Assembly (NCBI GenBank): GCA_016748015.1
Contig: JAAOMT010000181.1
Location: 64,601 to 128,600, forward strand
DNA: 64,000 nucleotides
Reading direction: 5' to 3'
Source: Geosiphon pyriformis
Lineage: Eukaryota > Glomeromycota > Glomeromycetes > Archaeosporales > Geosiphonaceae
The notes below the pieces were generated by a model. The model worked only from the letters and a program-made list of their open reading frames with translations, was not told the origin of the DNA and searched no databases. Of this stretch, positions 1-8,767 are shown piece after piece. Position 1 is the stretch's first letter. Each line of letters begins with the position of its first letter. The position numbers and the translations under genes were made by a program.

Positions 1-1245
1 TGAGTTGGCTCTCAGTGTGTTTGGTGGTGTCACTCGTGTTGTGCTGAAGTCTGCTAGCATTTGGCAGTACGTGGTGGTTTATTTTGAAAAGTTGGACTCT
101 ACTGTATCTGCCTTGAAGCATTGGTCAGTCTTGATAGGCAAAGATAGTGTTAAAATCCTCCCTTTGGTGAATCAAAATGAGACTATTTTGTCTTGTGATA
201 AGTTTAAGACCAAATTGGTCAACCTTTCCCCTGGCTGTACCATCTTTGAAATCAGTGATATGATTTCTCAAATTAGTAGTCGAACATGTTTCATCCCTTG
301 TTCTCCTGATTCTGGTCATCGTTTCCGGTATGCTTTGGTTACATTTGACTCTCAAGGTAATTTAGATTCTGCTGTAGTCAAGACTGGTACTCTAAGGAAA
401 TGCTGTATCTGGTGGGAAACTCCTGGCTGCTGGTGCTGCTTTAGGTGTCAAGAAATGGGCCATCTGGCCGTGAATTGCAAGATTTCTTCACCCCCTATTC
501 CTAAGGTTCCCAAGGTTTTCAAGTCTTGTTTTGTGGGTTCTGCTTCATATGCCAAGACTGCTGCTCCTTCTGGTCTTTCTGAGTTTCCTTCTTTGGTGGC
601 TTCTTTGGCTGCTTCTGTTGCTGATTCTGCTGTTGGTTCTAGATTGGACTCTTTGGAAAAGCAAATTTCGGATTTGGCTGCTCTGGTTAAGTCTATTGTT
701 GAGCCTGTTGGTTCTTTGGTTGCTTTGGTGTCTTGTTTTCTTGATAATAATGCCATTAAGGCTGTTCAGGTCGAGAAAGATATTGTTTCCATGAAAAGTG
801 CTGCTAACAATTTTGCTAACCTTATGGTTGAAGTTTCTAAAGACATTGTTTGTCTTAGATCTGAGGTTGACTTTGGTGGTATGGATTATGATGGTGTTTT
901 GGCTGCTAAGCCTTCCTTTTTAAGTGAGGACACTATTGAGTGTATTATTGCTTTGTGGCGCATGTCTGGTGTTGAAACCAGAGGCAATATTGAGTCTACT
1001 AGAATGTTTCTTAGTGAGTTTATTTTTGACTCTAGGAATCTGAATGGTATCATTGAGAGGATTCGTGGGTTGGAATTATTTCCACCTACTTTTGATTCAG
1101 TGTAGTGAGTCCTTGATTGGGCCGAGTGTCTGATCACGTGTAGAAAATGCATGTTGTATGCCTATAATGTAATCTCTTCTGTGGTATCATAGTTTAGGTA
1201 GTATTTGGGTCTCGCTCGTTAAATGATAATAAAAAAAAAATAAGG
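1..1245 (+). mobile_element. ORF1-only LINE-related element, left end outside window
   Basis: The element consists of an ORF1-type reading frame followed directly by a LINE 3' tail. The tail after the stop (about 1106-1245) matches the 3' UTR plan of the full LINEs here: a TGATCACGTGTAGAAAATGCATG-like box (compare L3 near 29490 and L1 near 8740), then a TTTGGGTCTCGCTCGTTAA-like box, then an A-rich end. No endonuclease, RT or RNase H lies between ORF and tail. It therefore looks like a half-LINE that would depend on ORF2 supplied in trans. A plain internal deletion is less likely because the end of the ORF does not resemble the end of ORF2. The 5' end is not visible. Confidence 0.65.
2..1105 (+). 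CDS. LINE ORF1-like protein with CCHC knuckle (5' partial)
   Basis: The frame is open from the window edge to a TAG at 1103-1105, about 367 codons, with no internal stop. The first 130 residues align with the RNA-binding-like part of ORF1 in L1: WSVLIGKDSV is shared with WSFLIGKDSV of L1. A CCHC knuckle, CFRCQEMGHLAVNC, sits at about nt 436-477. After it comes a Ser/Leu/Val-rich stretch with heptad-like spacing (LDSLEKQISDLAALV), as in the other ORF1 copies. The last 75 residues, from MDYDGVLAAKP to FDSV, have no counterpart in the other ORF1s of this window and I do not recognise them. The likely role is nucleic-acid binding in an RNP. The uninterrupted frame, beside relatives full of stops, suggests a younger or selected copy. 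Confidence 0.7.
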   Translation, partial: ELALSVFGGVTRVVLKSASIWQYVVVYFEKLDSTVSALKHWSVLIGKDSVKILPLVNQNETILSCDKFKTKLVNLSPGCTIFEISDMISQISSRTCFIPCSPDSGHRFRYALVTFDSQGNLDSAVVKTGTLRKCCIWWETPGCWCCFRCQEMGHLAVNCKISSPPIPKVPKVFKSCFVGSASYAKTAAPSGLSEFPSLVASLAASVADSAVGSRLDSLEKQISDLAALVKSIVEPVGSLVALVSCFLDNNAIKAVQVEKDIVSMKSAANNFANLMVEVSKDIVCLRSEVDFGGMDYDGVLAAKPSFLSEDTIECIIALWRMSGVETRGNIESTRMFLSEFIFDSRNLNGIIERIRGLELFPPTFDSV

Positions 1246-1469
1246 ATTTTAAAAAAATAGTGTTATTTATTTTTATGTAATTTAATAAAAATTATAAATT
1301 GAATAATTTACCAGCTGATTTTATTTATTTAATTATTTTTAAGAATTTAAAAATGCAAATCCATCAGAGGGCTTAGAGAGATAATCTATTTGTATTGTTA
1401 TCTCTAACAATTGAATTAAATATACGTACCTTATATCTTGGTTCAAAGGGCCAAGTATTATCTAGCAAA
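1106..1469. other. LINE 3' tail, then AT-rich upstream region of the acyl-CoA synthetase gene
   Basis: The first 140 bases are the 3' UTR of the ORF1-only element. The rest is AT-rich non-coding DNA leading to the ATG at 1470 and must hold the promoter and 5' UTR of the acyl-CoA synthetase. I see no clear motif that I would call a core promoter. Confidence 0.5.
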
Positions 1470-3900
1470 ATGCAAAGTTTAAGCGTTGAAATCGGTCAAG
1501 AAGTTCCTGGTGAAGGAAAAGTGCGCCGCTCTTCCCACAGTCATTCTGAACTTGTAACTCGACCGAGTCCCGAAGTTTCAACCCTTTACGATGTAATACA
1601 GTATAGTGCCAAAAAATTTGGCACAAAGCAAGCCATGGGTTTTAGAAAAGTACTTGATGTTGTCGAAGAAGAGAAAGAAGTTACTAAGGTTGTAAACGGT
1701 GTTGAAGTAAAAGAAACGAAAAAATGGAAATATTTTCAATTATCTGGCTATGAATACATAAACTATAATGAGCTTGCTGAAATCACAAAAACGGTTGGCG
1801 CTGGTCTGGTTAAACTTGGTCTTAACAGAAACACAAAGATAACTATATATGCTTCTACAAGGTAAAATAGTTTTCGATTCTATCCATGATTTGCCTATCG
1901 TATTCTTTATTCATGGCCTATGCTATTTCCTTCTTTACTTTTAGTCTTAACTGGATGGTCACAGCTCATGGTAAGTACTTCAAAATATTATAATTAAAGT
2001 GTTCAAAGATGTAATTTCATCACATAATCCTTTTATATTGATAATTTCTGGTCATATTAGGTGCTTTTACCCAAGGCATGACCATTGTAACCGCTTATGA
2101 TACTCTTGGCGAAGACGGGCTTCTTCATTCCATGAACGAGGCGGAAGTTCATGCGATATTCACAAATGCTGATCTTTTAACCTCTGTAAGAAACGTTGCC
2201 GGCTATTGTCCAACCCTTAGTCATATTATTTATGATGGTGAGGCCAAAGGTAAAATTCTGGAAGAAATCCGTTCTACCCACCCACAAATTCAATTACATA
2301 CATTGGATGAGATCAAGCAACTAGGAAAAGACAATTATATCGAACCGAACCCGTCGCAAGCAAAAGATTTGTGTTGTATTATGTATACATCGGGTAGTAC
2401 GGGAAATCCTAAGGGTGTCATTATAACACATGAGAATCTCGTTTCTACAAGTAATTTTGGCTTTACTTTTGTCAAATTTTATTTTAGTCTTGAATTCTTT
2501 TGTTATTAATAACATAATTTATAGTTGCTGGTGTCGACAAATTGCTTCATCATCTCGTCCAGGATGATGAAAGCCTTCTTGCCTATCTCCCACTTGCTCA
2601 CGTGCTCGAGTTTATTGTAGAGCAAACTTGCATCTTCTGGGGTGTCACATTAGGTTATGGAACAATTCGTACATTGAGTGACACATCTGTACGAAACTGT
2701 TTGGGAGATATTCGTGAATTGAGGCCTTCCTTGATGACAGGAGTCCCAGCTGTTTGGGAAACCATCAGGAAGGGTGTTTTGAGTAAGGTGCAGGCCAGTA
2801 GTCCTACTGTTCAGAAAATTTTTAATGCGGCCTTGAAGGCCAAAGGTTGGTGCTTAGGAAAAGGCTTACCGACCAAGCCATTCGATATTGTCGTGTTCAA
2901 TAAAATTAAGCAACAAACTGGTGGAAGACTGAGATATGCGTTATCCGGTGGTGCTCCTATTTCAAGGGAAACCCAAGAATTTTTATCTATTACTTTATGC
3001 CCAATTTTGCAAGGTTATGGTATGACCGAATCTTGTGGGTGAGTGAACCAAAAATTCCCATTACATAAATTTTGAGATTCATCACCCCATTCTAATCCTT
3101 ACTTTTTTTGATAAATAAATCAGTATGTGTGCCATTCTTCCCCCAGAACAGTTCACTTATGGCTCTGTTGGTTTTCCGGTTCCATGTGTTGAAATAAAAC
3201 TCGTTGACGTACCAGATGCCAATTATTTATCAACAAATGACCCCCCTCGAGGAGAAATTTGGATTCGAGGTCCATGCGTCACATCCGGATATTATAAGAA
3301 TGAACAGGTTACTAAGGAAACCTTTACATCCGATGGATGGCTTCAGACGGGTGATATCGGTGAATGGCATCATGACGGTTCCTTGGCTATCATCGATAGA
3401 AAGAAAAACCTAGTAAAACTCGCCCATGGAGAATATATTGCTTTGGAGAAATTAGAATCAGTATATAGGTCTTCCATTTATGTTTTCAATATCATGGTTT
3501 ATGCCGACTCATTCCAAAATAAGCCCGTAGCTCTCGTGTCCGGTCTTGAACAGAGGATTAAAGAACTTGCAGAGGAAAAAAATTTGACAAATCTCGATTA
3601 TGAACAATTATGCGAACATAAAGACATCAATGCCGCAGTTTTTCAGTCTTTGATTGGTCAAGCCAAGAAAGCAGGTTTAAAACCGACAGAACTTATAAGT
3701 GCAGTATACATTAGCCACGAAGAATGGAATACTGACAATGTAATTATCTGCAAGATGTCTTTTTGCATTTGAATTAAAATTTTAAAATTTCAAATCTCTT
3801 CTTATAGGGGCTACTCACCGCCGCACAAAAAATCAAACGTAAGGAACTCACCGATAAATATAAAGATGAAATTGACAAAATGTATGGTATCAAGAAATGA
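1470..3900 (+). CDS. Long-chain-fatty-acid--CoA ligase (FAA1/FAA4-like), six exons
   Basis: It activates long-chain fatty acids to acyl-CoA with ATP and CoA, for lipid synthesis, beta-oxidation and fatty-acid uptake. Exons read as 1470-1861, 1945-1970, 2061-2450, 2525-3038, 3124-3739 and 3808-3900. All introns are GT-AG and the join is in frame, giving about 676 residues, close to the roughly 700 of yeast FAA proteins. Motifs in order: the small exon 2 encodes the LNWMVTAHG segment; the AMP-binding P-loop [11 protein letters not shown] ends exon 3; GYGMTES ends exon 4; [10 protein letters not shown] and the fatty-acyl-CoA synthetase signature around [21 protein letters not shown] (the C-terminal AMP-binding subdomain) lie in exon 5. 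The last exon gives the usual Lys-rich end. There is no stop or frame lesion, so the gene looks functional. It converges with the RraA-like gene, about 200 bases apart. Confidence 0.93.
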
Positions 3901-4101
3901 AACCACTTTAAGGTCATCTAGAAATTTTATATTTATTCTTGCTTTGTTCAAAGACGAACAATTTAATTTAATTTCACTTTTCATAGCGTTGTTAATCTTG
4001 AAGGAAACTGAAATTAATTAAATTATAGAACAAAAAACGAATTCTCATCTTCTATTTCATTTCCAACCATTATATATCCCCATCATCACTATTTGTGAAA
4101 C
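3901..4101. other. Convergent 3' intergenic region
   Basis: Short AT-rich spacer between the stop codons of two convergent host genes. It must hold both 3' UTRs and poly(A) signals. Nothing else is visible. Confidence 0.5.
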
Positions 4102-5186
4102 TTAATTGCGGTGCCTTTTGAAAGCTTCAGCAATCGATATCCCCTTCCCAAGATCTTGTTTAATCTTTGTGTCTATGTTAACTTGCTTCTTGCTCAAATC
4201 GAGCACATGATCAAGGTATTCTTTAGGTATACAGACTACACCATTTAAATCGGCGACAATCAAGTCCTCAGGATTTACCACTATCGCTGGGTCATAATCA
4301 CCATTAATGATAATTGGTAGGTTTATGGCGGCTGGATGAGTGTATTTTCTCGCTGACAGAATGGAGAGACCTCGAGCGAAGACCTACCGTGGGGAGAACA
4401 AAAAAATTGCATATTTGAACGATGTTAACAATAAGGACAAGATGAGGGTACGTACAAAAATTACGCACGGGTAAGCCGTCTTTATGTAACTCTTCTAGAT
4501 CGCGTACACGCCCATCAACGACGACACCTTTTACCCCTTTCGTGCGCACACGCGTATTCATCAAACCGCCCCATACGGCGTTTACAGAGTCTAGATATTA
4601 GAAATTCATGGTTAATGAAGTAATTTGATGCTGCAAAGGTAAATATTTCAAGCATACTTGAAGGTGCCGACACAACCACAACACTGCCTTCTGGGGCTGC
4701 ATCTGCCTATTATCATTTGTTTAAATAATGTTATTTTGATAGGCAAATGTTGCAACGTACTTTATAAATTGAAGAGGTATTATACACACGAAATGCTTTT
4801 CAAGCTTCGGTACTGGTTCAGATATATGAACAACCTGAGTTTGGAGTTAAAAAAAAAAACAAAACCATGTATCCGTGGCGTTTAGAGGCTAAAGCGTTAA
4901 ACGCTCATTGAACTTATAAAGAGTAAAGGGAAGTAAGAACCTTAACCGTAAATGCTGGACCAACACACCTACTCGGTCCCGCGTGAAACTCCGGTGCAAA
5001 CATCACAATGTCAGGTAGAAAACCACCATGCGGGTGACCGATCTCCAAGAGTGCATCAGCAATCTTTTATGAAAACGTAAACGAGTGGCATTGGTGAAAT
5101 TAAAACAAAATAATCCTCTTAAAAATAACATTTTAACATACATCACAAGTAGAAAAGTTTGAGAGAAGTTCAAGTTTTTCTTCCAT
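4102..5186 (-). CDS. RraA-like / 4-hydroxy-4-methyl-2-oxoglutarate aldolase family protein, six exons
   Basis: Exons in gene order read as 5186-5142, 5063-4941, 4834-4790, 4706-4658, 4590-4469 and 4383-4102. All introns are GT-AG, and the sum of 666 bases encodes 221 residues, the usual size for the family. Recognisable blocks are FSTCDIADALLEIGHPHGGF at the N-terminus, GPAFTVKV, EPVPKLEKHF, ADAAPEGSVVVVSAP, NAVWGGLMNTR, the VKGVVVDGRVRD active-site region, LPVFARGLS, and DLIVADLNGVVCIP near the end. The family includes class II pyruvate aldolases/oxaloacetate decarboxylases and bacterial RNase E inhibitor-like proteins. The fungal proteins are assumed to be metal-dependent aldolase/decarboxylases, but the substrate is unknown. 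I chose the ATG at 5186 because it starts at the conserved EKLELLSNFSTCD block; an ATG at 5279 is in frame but would overlap the SLX9 start. Confidence 0.88.
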
Positions 5187-5277
5187 TGGATAATAAAATT
5201 GTTGATAATCAACGATCAAGATTTCTGATAAAAACTTTCTAAACAAGGTTCCGTTCCACAATCCTCTACCCGTTGCC
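5187..5277. promoter_or_regulatory. Divergent promoter region between RraA-like and SLX9-like genes
   Basis: Only about 90 bases separate the two start codons, which point away from each other. Both core promoters, or at least both transcription starts, must sit here or inside the opposite gene's first exon and intron. I see no motif clear enough to name. The arrangement suggests co-regulation, but that is inference. Confidence 0.45.
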
Positions 5278-6297
5278 ATGGTATGTCTTAAGATTCAAAT
5301 TTTATCTATATTCCCTCATGATTTACTCATTTTGCTTTCTTGTATATTTAGCCAAAAGTTCGCAGAACACGTACTACATTTCACTACACCCCGCAAACGG
5401 TTTCCCAAGAGAAAGAAATCGAACGTGTGATTCCTGGCTCAGCTAGGAATATAAATGTAAGACCCTTCAGATCAATTGCCTTAAATTTATATCTGAACAA
5501 AGCAGCTCGTGCTGTTAATTTTATAGGCCCACTCACTATTGGCCTCTTACTCGAAAGAGCATAAGGACAAAAGAGTTGAGGAGAAAAGAGTCGAGGAAAA
5601 AGTAATTGATAAAGAGCGCTCAATTCCAAAGAAAGAGAAACGAAAAGAACGCCATGAAAAATGGTTAGAAAGTAAGCCATTTTGAAAACTTCCTTTATTT
5701 CTCTTTATATATTGGAAGGTCTTTATTAGCTTAATGAGCAACTTATCTAGTTTATATCTTCGTATACTGCAATACAACAACCATTTTAAAAAATACAATG
5801 ATTTTGAAATCCATAACCACAGTCACATCCTCTTTAGCAATGACTGAAGTTTATGAATTTTATGTTTTATCCAAGAATTGGGATCCATATACAGACCTAA
5901 GAAAAAGAAAAAAAAGCAAGTTGAATCATCTGGCATATTAGCGGATTTCTCTTCATTAAGGGAGATCCTGGAGACTTTACCAGATATCGCTTCCGATCCC
6001 AACCATATACCTCAGCGACAACTAAAGCCGTTGCCTAAAGGACTTAATAGCAAAAAAGTTGTCGGGAAAAAAGCTCGCAAGAATGCTGAGTATGTTTTTT
6101 GTGGATTATTCTGTATTTTATATCATTAGCTTCAATGCAATGCATTTTCTTGTAGGATCGCGGAGATGAAAAGATTTCATAAGATAATGCACCACCCTAT
6201 TTTCAAGGCCGACCCTATGTCCACGATTGAATCACATGTCAAGAATTCACTGGGACCCAAGGAAGATTATAAGACGCAAATGAGTAATGAATCTTGA
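5278..6297 (+). CDS. SLX9-type ribosome biogenesis protein, five exons
   Basis: SLX9 (FAM207A in animals) is a nucleolar and pre-40S factor in 18S rRNA processing and small-subunit export; that is family knowledge. Exons read as 5278-5280, 5352-5456, 5527-5671, 5876-6089 and 6156-6297, all GT-AG, encoding 202 residues. The first coding exon is the ATG alone, followed by PKVRRTR, as in fungal SLX9 starts. The middle is rich in Lys, Arg and Glu (KEKRKERHEKWLE), followed by the basic RPKKKKKK stretch and the conserved ADFSSLREILETL block. Near the C-terminus comes the family signature of the FHKIMHHPIFKADPMSTI type, then the usual short tail. The frame is intact. It starts divergently from the RraA-like gene. 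Confidence 0.85.
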
Positions 6298-6580
6298 AAT
6301 AAATCTTGATCATTTTACTACGGTTCGAGATGCAAAAGCACTTTCCCAGGGGTATCAATGTCTGCACATCCCACGTTAGGTGTTGCGTCGACAATCCGGA
6401 ATCTATATGAATTGACAAGCAAATCATTTCTTATTTTATTTTACATGATCATGTTACACTAATAACCCATTTTATCAAGTCTTGGTTCTATTTTGATTTG
6501 CATTTCACGTTAACAATCAAGTTTATTTACATTTTGGTCTTCTACTGAAACAACTTAAATCTAAACCTCATCCTCACCAG

Positions 6581-6736
6581 ATGATTACTATATTAAATAC
6601 GAGTACGGTGGGATCTGACACCGATAAAATATTTCGAGGAAAATTTTTTCAACAAAATGAATCTGCGAATGAGCCCTTGGATTGGAAAATAGCGGGCAGT
6701 TTCCCAAATCATCAAAAAATTGCAGCAAATAAGTAG
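6581..6736 (+). CDS. Possible small ORF or last exon (51 codons), unidentified
   Basis: The ATG follows directly after a CAG (6578-6580) that could also be a 3' splice site, and the frame ends at TAG 6734-6736. Its composition is protein-like, with segments such as FFQQNESANEPLDWK and AGSFPNHQKIAANK, unlike the low-complexity spacers. It could be the final exon of an unrecognised gene, a microprotein, or chance. I do not recognise the product. Confidence 0.25.
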   Translation: MITILNTSTVGSDTDKIFRGKFFQQNESANEPLDWKIAGSFPNHQKIAANK

Positions 6737-6819
6737 TTCGAGAACTTTTGATCCCTATGAAAATTTTGACAAATTGCAATATGCACTCAGCATCGAATCT
6801 GTAACTCGAAAATGAATTT

Positions 6820-7114
6820 TAATGTCTGACATGAATCGATAATCGATAGGGATGTAATGCAATCCTAAATCTTCCGGATCTTATCGCCATCTTGCTACAT
6901 GAAGTTAAAATGAAAGGGTTTTCTTCAAGTCTTCTGGTGCATCATATCATTATGATTAATGTCAAGAGCAATCAAGAGATTCCAAAGTAAGAAAAATTTA
7001 CAAAGCAACTTGCCCGTTTTTAACGACATCTTCACCCGAAACCCCTTGAATCCCAATGTCTCTTTTACTAAATCTCTCAAGATTCCTAATTGATCTGAAT
7101 TCAAATTCCCCCAT
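6820..7114 (-). CDS. Possible two-exon small gene, unidentified
   Basis: A minus-strand ATG at 7114 opens a 113-base exon ending at a GTAAAT donor (7001-7000), with a peptide containing RSIRNLERFSKRDIGIQG and GEDVVKNGQVAL. A TAG acceptor near 6895 could join it in frame to a second exon reading KMAIRSGRFRIALHPYR and stopping at 6822-6820, giving about 60 residues. Nothing is recognised in it. The donor is plausible but weak, and it lies just downstream of the DUF2423-like gene, so it might be part of that gene's 3' UTR. Confidence 0.22.
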
Positions 7115-7155
7115 AAAGATAAGACTTGGGATCGAACAATGATGTTTGAATCTTT

Positions 7156-7745
7156 TCACCACTTGAACCCTTTCTTTCGGCCTTTCTTGCCGAATTTTCC
7201 CATTTTACGATTACGCTTCGTTTTAGGAGGTACATCGATATCCATAGAGCCAGAAGCTGAATTAAAGGCACAAGTAGTAGAGTGTTTTAAGCTTCGTCTT
7301 TTCGGTAAAGAGGCAAGTTGTCAACATTCCAAAAAGCACAAAATAGGCCTATTGACGCAGCAGCGTTCGTCACACTTAACTCTTCGGGGTCTAATAGACC
7401 TAGAGCTGTGTATAATAACGAACCTGATAAGTCTTGCTTTTTGGTTTTTGACGAAGGCAAGATAGAGTCTATCATTTCTACTTCGACAATAGAGGTTGAC
7501 GCAGCTGTGGTGCCTCTTGTTAACTCGGACGTTTGTTCGGTAATAACAGTGGTATTTGTTGTGTAGGTGGTTGCATGGTTTGTAGAATTTGATAAAGTAA
7601 GTTGGTCTTGGCGTAAATTACCAGTAGCTTCGGCTTGTCTTGCGGCCAACCGTTGTAGCCGTGCGTCCTCAACCGGTGCAAATATAGTGTTGCGCTTAAT
7701 AGCACGGAAATGACGTTTTGATTTGTTACGAAGACCTTTTGCCAT
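7156..7745 (-). CDS. DUF2423 / LLP-type small nucleolar protein (YBL028C-like), probably two exons
   Basis: The start MAKGLRNKSKRHFRAIKRN is the family signature of the fungal YBL028C/animal LLPH proteins, which are small basic nuclear or nucleolar proteins linked to large ribosomal subunit assembly. It continues with FAPVEDARLQRLAARQAEA. The unspliced frame ends at 7287 without the expected basic tail. In another frame just downstream comes MDIDVPPKTKRNRK followed by a Gly/Lys-rich end, KKGRKKGFKW, and a TGA at 7158-7156. This is the expected C-terminus, so an intron of roughly 70-110 bases lies between about 7415 and 7300. I could not fix its donor with certainty. The ATG at 7745 is the first in frame. 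Confidence 0.78.
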
Positions 7746-8458
7746 TTTCTGATAGTTTTTGGTTTAGCAGGTAAAGCAAAATTTATAGAGATTTAAATAG
7801 TGATAAGAAGCAGGGCAGTTAAGAAGAAGAAAATTTTTGTGGTCTGTGAGTATGTGGGAACTCCTGTAACTTAGTGTGAGGCTTTAATATCTCATCACAA
7901 TCGAATTCTAATCCAATAGCGGACAAGTCCAGTGTTTCGGGAACTTTGGTTAAGCACAAGTCTCCCACACCTGCTACACGACATAACTATTATAAGCAAT
8001 GACATATTGATAGTGAAGACTAATAAATTTGAATTAATTAATTTCATTATAATTTCAAACTAAATTATGTTAATTCTGACCAAATTACAAATATTTAATT
8101 TATATTTTTGACAACTTGCTGAAATAATTGGGATTAATTACAATATATTAACACATGGTTCCAATTTTTTTACTTTGTTTTTAATAATTAAATTATTTTT
8201 TAAATAATTATTTTTTTTAAATATATATTTGTTAAAATAAAAAAACTTTTTTCTTTTGCATTTATATAACCACAATTAAAACAAAAAGTTTTTTTTCTTT
8301 TAAAGTTTTTTAAAACAGTTACTAAAAATATTTTTAATAATAATATTAAAAATTTAATAACTTTTAACCAAAAACTAATAAACAAACTATCTTTTTATTT
8401 GTTTTTTTTATAATTATTTTAAATATTAAAAAACCAAAATAATAAAAAAACATTTTAT

Positions 8459-8482
8459 TATTATTATTATTATTATTATTAT
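8459..8482. repeat. (TTA)n microsatellite
   Basis: About eight uninterrupted TTA/TAT units in the AT-rich spacer. A similar ATT run forms the tail of L2, so it may be an old retroposon tail or simple slippage. Confidence 0.7.
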
Positions 8483-8623
8483 GTTTTAATAAAATATAAT
8501 TTAATTATTATTTAATATAATACAATATTTAAATATTCTAAATTAAATATAATTTACATATTTTTTTTACATATAATTAATTATTTAAGCTAATTAAAAC
8601 TAAATTAAGTTAAATTAAACTGA

Positions 8624-8636
8624 AAAAACCTATTTT
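8624..8636. repeat. Target-site duplication of L1, 3' side
   Basis: The 13-base word AAAAACCTATTTT recurs at 15475-15487, just outside the 5' end of L1. It marks L1 as one complete insertion made by target-primed reverse transcription at a T-rich site. Confidence 0.75.
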
Positions 8637-8767
8637 TTTTTTTTTTATTGCTTAATGAGTAAGATCCAAACACTACCTAGAACTATATATCAAGGAATTG
8701 ATCTAAACTAGGCGTGAATCATGCACTTTCTATACATGACCAGTCATTCAGGCCAATCAGAACAATA

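Larger units (their letters stand above)
6298..7155. other. Intergenic stretch with two doubtful small ORFs
   Basis: About 860 bases lie between the SLX9-like stop and the end of the DUF2423-like gene. Base composition is close to that of the host genes rather than the AT-rich spacers. Two small reading frames with protein-like composition are listed separately. I recognise nothing else in it. Confidence 0.4.
7746..8636. other. Upstream region of the DUF2423-like gene, grading into AT-rich spacer
   Basis: The first 250 bases have mixed composition and should hold the promoter of the minus-strand gene. From about 8040 the sequence becomes very AT-rich with many A and T runs and no coding signal. 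The left copy of the L1 target-site duplication closes it. Confidence 0.5.

Noticed and set aside
448-794. Long opposite-strand and alternate-frame ORFs, including a Leu-rich frame at 531-794 that looks like membrane segments
   Set aside because: They overlap the better-supported ORF1 frame. The Leu-rich look comes from reading its Ser/Val/Leu codons one base out of register.
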